Part shown: in pieces, positions 60,222 through 64,000 of the stretch
How the letters are laid out: each line of letters starts with the position of its first letter
Numbering within the stretch: position 1 is the first letter of the stretch
NCBI GenBank assembly: GCA_965247915.1
Contig: OZ252048.1
Coordinates: 124,001-188,000, forward strand
Source: JAKZRT01 sp965247915
GTDB lineage: Bacteria; Pseudomonadota; Alphaproteobacteria; Rhodobacterales; Rhodobacteraceae
Direction of reading: 5' to 3'
Length of the DNA: 64,000 nt
Translations under genes and position numbers: made by a program
The notes under the pieces: generated by a model
Seen by the model: the letters and a program-made list of their open reading frames with translations, nothing else
What the model was told of the DNA's origin: nothing
Databases searched by the model: none

Positions 60222-60848
60222 TTAACCTTCGGCTTTTTCTTCGGCGGCCTCTTCCGCCGGGGCATCGCCTGAAGCGGCAGCTTCTTCGATTGGGGCCTTT
60301 TCGGCAGGCGCTTCCTCGACCGGTGTGTCCTCAACCGCTTGGTCTTCGACATGGGCCGCTTCGGCGGCAGGTTCTTCTACTGGCGCATCGCCAGTTTTGG
60401 CGGCTTCTTTGGCAGGTGCCTTTTCGACGGCTGCTTCCTCGACCGGTGCGTGCTCAACTGCTTCGTCTTCGACCTGGGCGGTTTCGGCGGCAGGTTCCTC
60501 TACCGGTGCGGCAGCGGCCTTGGCGGCCTTTTGCTCGGCGCGCTCCCGCGCCTTTTTGCCGGGCGCGGCCTTCAGCGTGTTTGCGCGTTCCTTTTTCTCG
60601 ACAATTCCAGCAGCTTCCAGAAAACGCGACACGCGATCGGTCGGTTCGGCGCCCTGGCCCATCCAATACTGGATGCGCTCGATGTTCATCTTGACTCGGT
60701 CTTCGCTGTCCTTGGGCAACAGCGGGTCATAGGTCCCCAGGCGCTCGATATAGCGCCCGTCGCGGGGCATCCGCGAATCGGCCGCCACGATGCGGTAATG
60801 GGAACGTTTCTTCGAGCCGCCGCGGGCGAGCCGGATTTTCATAGCCAT
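60222..60848 (-). CDS. rpsP: 30S ribosomal protein S16 with a long repeat-built tail
   Basis: A 208-residue protein. Residues 1-85 are a normal S16 (MAMKIRLARGGSKKRSHYRI, RYIERLGTYDPLLPKD, YWMGQGAEPTDRVSRFLEAAG). A basic stretch follows (about 85-112), then an Ala/Glu/Pro tail made of two 41-residue copies at 114-154 and 155-195, each starting APVEEPAAE, and a partial third. Many Rhodobacterales have acidic S16 tails, but the exact duplication is notable. DNA coordinates of the copies are 60387-60509 and 60264-60386. The tail would protrude from the 30S body. Confidence 0.96.
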   Translation of the reverse strand: MAMKIRLARGGSKKRSHYRIVAADSRMPRDGRYIERLGTYDPLLPKDSEDRVKMNIERIQYWMGQGAEPTDRVSRFLEAAGIVEKKERANTLKAAPGKKARERAEQKAAKAAAAPVEEPAAETAQVEDEAVEHAPVEEAAVEKAPAKEAAKTGDAPVEEPAAEAAHVEDQAVEDTPVEEAPAEKAPIEEAAASGDAPAEEAAEEKAEG

Positions 60849-60894
60849 TGTTGATTTCTCCTATGTTCTAGCTATTCGACGGGGTAACCCCCGG

Positions 60895-61191
60895 TCATTT
60901 CTTGATTTCTTCGTGATGCCTGATGACTTCACCGATGATGAAGTTCAGGAATTTCCGGGCGAATTCCGGGTCAAGCCCGGCCTCGTCGGCCATCCGCTCA
61001 AGGCGCGCGATCTGACGTTCTTCGCGCGCGGGATCCGAGGGCGGCATGTCGTTCAGGGCTTTCAGCCGACCGACGGCTTTGGTGTGCAGGAACCGCTCGG
61101 CCAGCGTGTAGGTCAGGATCGCATCGAGCCGGTCGATGCTGTCGCGGTGCTCGGCCAGAAGCTCGGCCGCAGGTGTGATATGATCGCTCAT
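60895..61191 (-). CDS. Chorismate mutase (AroQ class)
   Basis: A 98-residue helical protein of the AroQ fold, which turns chorismate into prephenate for Phe/Tyr synthesis. HRDSIDRLDAILTYTLAERF carries the first-helix Arg and Asp, and KAVGRLKALNDMPPSDPARE and FLNFIIGEVIRHHEEIKK are typical of the short monofunctional form. Start MSDHITPAAEL at 61191 overlaps the stop of the adjacent acetyltransferase gene (ATGA). It lies 46 bases upstream of rpsP. Confidence 0.92.
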   Translation of the reverse strand: MSDHITPAAELLAEHRDSIDRLDAILTYTLAERFLHTKAVGRLKALNDMPPSDPAREERQIARLERMADEAGLDPEFARKFLNFIIGEVIRHHEEIKK

Positions 61192-61763
61192 TTCTGGTCC
61201 TCCTGGCGGTGGCGGAAAACGAATGTCAGACCGCCGTCGGCATCGACCAGCGGTTCGGCGTCGCGCTGCGCGCCCAGGCGCTCGGCCAATGCCACCGAGC
61301 GGGCGTTTTCGACGTTGACGTAGCTTACGAATTCGGTCGGACCCAGGGCCCCGAACCCATAATCGCGCAACGCGGTAGCGGCCTCGAATGCGATGCCGTG
61401 GCCCTCGGCAGCCTCGGTCAAAAGCCAACCCAGTTCGAGCTCAGCGTCACCGTAGTCAAAGAAGAACCCGGCCAGCCCCAGCACCGCGCCGCTGTTGCGG
61501 TCGGTGATGGTCATGCCACCGATGCCCCTGAACAGCCATCCTGCAATCGCCTGATTGAAGTCGAGCCAGGCGTCTTCGCCGTTGAACGGCCCGCCGATGA
61601 ACCGGGCGCGATCGCTGGTCCAGATCGGCTCCAGCTTCGCCCAGTCTTCAAGCCGCGGGGCGCGCAGGATCAGGCGGTCGGTCTCGATCACCGGGATCGC
61701 CGCGGTCACGGCTGTGACCTGATCAGCGGCCTGGGGCAGGGGGGCAAGCCAAGGGCGGGTCAT
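61188..61763 (-). CDS. GNAT-family acetyltransferase (1 of 3)
   Basis: A 191-residue acetyltransferase of the RimJ/RimL-like GNAT_3 group. ETDRLILRAPRLEDWAKLEP is the N-terminal signature, ELGWLLTEAAEGHGIAFEAA forms the acetyl-CoA loop and YVNVENARSVALAERLGA is the usual C-terminal helix. Its Gln/Arg-x-x-Gly acetyl-CoA motif is altered (EGHGIA). The target is unknown. It overlaps both neighbours by 4 bases (61188-61191 and 61760-61763). Confidence 0.88.
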   Translation of the reverse strand: MTRPWLAPLPQAADQVTAVTAAIPVIETDRLILRAPRLEDWAKLEPIWTSDRARFIGGPFNGEDAWLDFNQAIAGWLFRGIGGMTITDRNSGAVLGLAGFFFDYGDAELELGWLLTEAAEGHGIAFEAATALRDYGFGALGPTEFVSYVNVENARSVALAERLGAQRDAEPLVDADGGLTFVFRHRQEDQK

Positions 61764-62305
61764 GCCACAGCCTCAGGGCCGAGGTGGTGCCAGATGTTCA
61801 GGGTGCCCAGATCGGGGTGTCGATATTCGCGCTCAAAGGTTGCCCCCATGCGCCGGGCCAGCGCTTCAGACCGTGTGTTACCGGTCATTGAACAGCTGAT
61901 TGCCGTCGACCAGCCAAGCACATCGTAAGCGTAGGCGCGGGAAAACATCGCGGCCTCGGTGGCGATGCCCTTGCCTTCGGCGGCGGCGAAAAGGCTCCAT
62001 GCAATTTCGGGTTCAGGCCAGTCTTCGGGGTAAAACAGCCCGACCACGCCAAGGGGTTCATCGGTGTCGCGATCGGCGATCAGCCAGCGACCGTAACCGC
62101 GGAGATCCCAGTGGCCGGTAATTTCACAGAATGAATCAAAGGCGTTGCCGCGGCTATAGGGGCCGCCGACGCATTTTGATCTGTCCGAGGCGCGAAATTC
62201 GGCCCAGGCCTCGAAGTCCGGCATGCGCGGCGCGCGGTACCGCAATCGGCCCTCTTCGAAGACAGGGATCGACACGGTCATATGATCGACTGGTGCACGC
62301 ATCAT
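61760..62305 (-). CDS. GNAT-family acetyltransferase (2 of 3)
   Basis: A 181-residue acetyltransferase of the same group. EEGRLRYRAPRMPDFEAWAE, IAWSLFAAAEGKGIATEAAM and GNTRSEALARRMGATFEREY mark the family. The start at 62305 (MMRAPVDHM) is uncertain; 62281 is also possible, and a longer reading overlaps the previous gene without homology. It is probably a diverged duplicate of its neighbours. Confidence 0.82.
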   Translation of the reverse strand: MMRAPVDHMTVSIPVFEEGRLRYRAPRMPDFEAWAEFRASDRSKCVGGPYSRGNAFDSFCEITGHWDLRGYGRWLIADRDTDEPLGVVGLFYPEDWPEPEIAWSLFAAAEGKGIATEAAMFSRAYAYDVLGWSTAISCSMTGNTRSEALARRMGATFEREYRHPDLGTLNIWHHLGPEAVA

Positions 62306-62330
62306 GCGGCCTTGGGTTTTTGCGGCGTCA

Positions 62331-62852
62331 TTACAGTGCCTCGGGACCGGGGTGCCGGTAGGCACGCACAGGGCCGCCGGGGACCGGGGCGGCGATATCG
62401 AGTTGCGCTCCTAACCGTTCGGCCAGCGCAACAGACCTGGTGTTTTCCGGCTCGATGTAACTTACGGCGGTTGCCCATCCAAGGCGTTGATAGGCGTCCG
62501 CGCGCGCCGCGCGCGCGGCTTCGCTGGCGATGCCTTTTCCCTCGGCGTCGCCAAAGATGATCCACGTCAATTCGCGCTCGGGCCACTTCGGCGGGAATTT
62601 CGGGCCAACGATACCGACGCAGGCGTCGTTGCCGCGCATCGTGACCGCCCAGGGGCCAAAGCCACGATCGATCCAATGCCAGATCAAGGTTCCAAAGCTG
62701 CGCCACGCCCTGCCTTGGTCGCGAAAACCCGCGAAAAACCTTGCGGCTTCTGTTTCCATAAAGGCACTATAGGCCGACCAGTCGTCCTTGGTGGACGCGC
62801 GAAGGATCAGGCGGCTGGTCTGGAGCATCGCGGATGCGGGGAAAGCCGTCAT
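62331..62852 (-). CDS. GNAT-family acetyltransferase (3 of 3)
   Basis: A 173-residue acetyltransferase. QTSRLILRASTKDDWSAYSA, LTWIIFGDAEGKGIASEAAR and ENTRSVALAERLGAQLDIAA align with the other two. Its start overlaps the end of ffh by 4 bases (ATGA at 62849-62852). The three genes lie head to tail between ffh and the chorismate mutase gene. Confidence 0.88.
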   Translation of the reverse strand: MTAFPASAMLQTSRLILRASTKDDWSAYSAFMETEAARFFAGFRDQGRAWRSFGTLIWHWIDRGFGPWAVTMRGNDACVGIVGPKFPPKWPERELTWIIFGDAEGKGIASEAARAARADAYQRLGWATAVSYIEPENTRSVALAERLGAQLDIAAPVPGGPVRAYRHPGPEAL

Positions 62853-64000
62853 TTTTTCTTACCAAACCCGGCAAGGCCCGGCGGCAGCGCCGCGCCGCCG
62901 CCCAGACCGGGAAAGCCGCTGGGGGGCAGGGTACCCGGGGTGCCGCCCATTTGCGCCTGCGTGGCCTCGATCTCGGCGTCCGACGGCATTGCGCCGCCTT
63001 TCAGGCCAAAAAGCCCGCCCAACTGGCGCATCATGCCCTTTTTGCCCAGCTTGCCCATTTTTGTCATCATATCCGCCATCTGGCGGTGCATCTTGATCAG
63101 CTTATTGAGCTCGCTCACTTCCAGCCCCGCGCCACGCGCGATGCGTTTCTTGCGGCTGGCCTGCAACAGCCCGGGATTTGCGCGCTCGCGCTTAGTCATC
63201 GAGCCGATCAGCGCCGTCTGGCGTTTCAAGAGCGTGTCGTCGATCCCGGCATTCGCAATTTGTCCGGCCATTTTCTTGGCCCCCGGCAACATTCCGATCA
63301 CACCCTCCATGCCGCCCATCTTCTGCATCTGCTCAAGCTGGCGGCGCAGGTCGTTCATGTTGAACTGACCTTTTTGGAACCGCTTCATCATGCGTTCGGC
63401 CTGGTCGGCCTCGACGGTTTCCTGGGCCTTTTCCACCAAGCCAACGATGTCGCCCATGCCCAGTATGCGGCCCGCGACGCGCTCGGGGTGGAATTCCTCC
63501 AGCGCCTCCAGCTTCTCGCCGGTTCCAACAAACTTGATGGGGCGACCGGTGACCGCGCGCATCGAAAGCGCTGCACCGCCGCGCCCGTCACCCTCCATCC
63601 GGGTCAGGATCACGCCCGAGACGCCGATGCGGTCGTCGAAGTTTTCGGCTGTATGCACGGCGTCCTGCCCGGTCAGCCCGTCGACGACCAGCAGGGTCTC
63701 GCGGGGTCTGGTGATGTCGCGCACCGCCGCGACCTCGGCCATCAGCGCGTCGTCGATCGACAGACGCCCGGCGGTGTCGAGCATATAGACGTCATAGCCG
63801 CCCATGGTCGCCTGCTGACGCGCGCGCCGCGCGATGTCGGTCGGGGTCTGGCCCGCCACAATCGGCAGCGTGTCAACGCCGATCTGGGTGCCCAGAATCG
63901 CAAGTTGCTCCATCGCCGCCGGACGGTTCGTGTCGAGGCTGGCCATCAGCACCCGCTTGCCCGCTTTTTCGGTCAGGCGTTTGGCCAGTTTCGCCGTGGT
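62849..64000 (-). CDS. ffh: Signal recognition particle protein Ffh (partial, runs off the window)
   Basis: Only the C-terminal 383 residues are in view; the frame is open to base 64000 and the P-loop lies just outside. The GTPase domain shows DTNRPAAMEQL, DVYMLDTAGRLSIDDALMAE and GVILTRMEGDGRGGAALSMR. The Met-rich M domain (about the last 150 residues) has MNDLRRQLEQMQKMGGMEGV and binds signal sequences and 4.5S RNA. The tail is Gly/Pro-rich and ends FGKKK. It heads the minus-strand block that ends at rpmE. Confidence 0.97.
   Translation of the reverse strand, partial: TTAKLAKRLTEKAGKRVLMASLDTNRPAAMEQLAILGTQIGVDTLPIVAGQTPTDIARRARQQATMGGYDVYMLDTAGRLSIDDALMAEVAAVRDITRPRETLLVVDGLTGQDAVHTAENFDDRIGVSGVILTRMEGDGRGGAALSMRAVTGRPIKFVGTGEKLEALEEFHPERVAGRILGMGDIVGLVEKAQETVEADQAERMMKRFQKGQFNMNDLRRQLEQMQKMGGMEGVIGMLPGAKKMAGQIANAGIDDTLLKRQTALIGSMTKRERANPGLLQASRKKRIARGAGLEVSELNKLIKMHRQMADMMTKMGKLGKKGMMRQLGGLFGLKGGAMPSDAEIEATQAQMGGTPGTLPPSGFPGLGGGAALPPGLAGFGKKK

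Overview
The window comes from a GC-rich alphaproteobacterial chromosome, most likely a marine Rhodobacterales (Roseobacter/Rhodobacter-type) bacterium. The evidence is the sequence style of RpoB, RpoC, L10, L7/L12, HemE, HemF and GcdH, the ClpS and YebC forms, a zinc-ligand-free L31, and the gene order ffh - acetyltransferases - chorismate mutase - rpsP - rimM - trmD - rplS - rpmE. This is read from sequence only; no database search was possible.

Layout. 0-11 kb: transporters and housekeeping genes. These are a DMT exporter, a LysE exporter, a membrane methyltransferase, yebC, a diverged HisA paralogue, an SLC13/RCK permease, a DMT gene broken by two frameshifts, a YmdB-type phosphodiesterase, 5-formyl-THF cyclo-ligase, mgtE and guanine deaminase. 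11.5-14.4 kb: a PA2779/PA2778-like pair (the second gene frameshifted), then an IS1182-type element. 14.5-24.6 kb: rplJ-rplL-rpoB-rpoC with a structured leader, a double hairpin between rpoB and rpoC, and a terminator. 24.7-29.7 kb: a SPOR-tailed penicillin-binding protein, a HAD hydrolase, clpS, an RsmC-like methyltransferase, an SDR-fold protein without its catalytic Tyr/Lys, and a small lipoprotein. 29.8-33.2 kb: haem genes hemF, hemE and hemC. 33.4-36.9 kb: an FAD-linked oxidase and a divergent DUF4198/HupE pair with overlapping 5' ends. 36.9-37.75 kb: an 834-base stretch without a convincing gene but with a consensus CtrA box and two palindromes.

37.7-42.2 kb: LysR - gcdH - fused E1 alpha/beta 2-oxoacid dehydrogenase. 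Together these suggest a route from a 2-oxoacid, possibly 2-oxoadipate, through glutaryl-CoA to crotonyl-CoA. 42.5-47.9 kb: an oligopeptide ABC importer (binding protein, two permeases, one fused double ATPase) with a strong hairpin after the binding protein. 48.3-49.3 kb: a YbjN-like exported protein, an IS481-type remnant and elongator tRNA-Met. 49.3-54.4 kb (minus strand): dtd, a PfkB sugar kinase, a DUF2927 lipoprotein, a helical TelA-like protein, a TerC-family protein and rluB. 54.5-57.9 kb: tadA, an OmpA-domain protein with an acidic repeat and a poly-lysine tail, an IS630 element sitting in the stop codon of an MBL-fold hydrolase, and that hydrolase. 58.2-64 kb (minus strand): the ribosome maturation/SRP block rpmE, rplS, trmD, rimM, rpsP (with a tandem-repeat tail), a chorismate mutase, three GNAT acetyltransferases and ffh, which runs off the right edge.

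I found no CRISPR array, phage or obvious defence system. The best leads are the gcdH/E1 pairing, the inactive-looking SDR, the CtrA-box intergenic region, the DUF2927/TelA-like/TerC block, the S16 tail repeat, and the IS630 insertion that rebuilt a stop codon.
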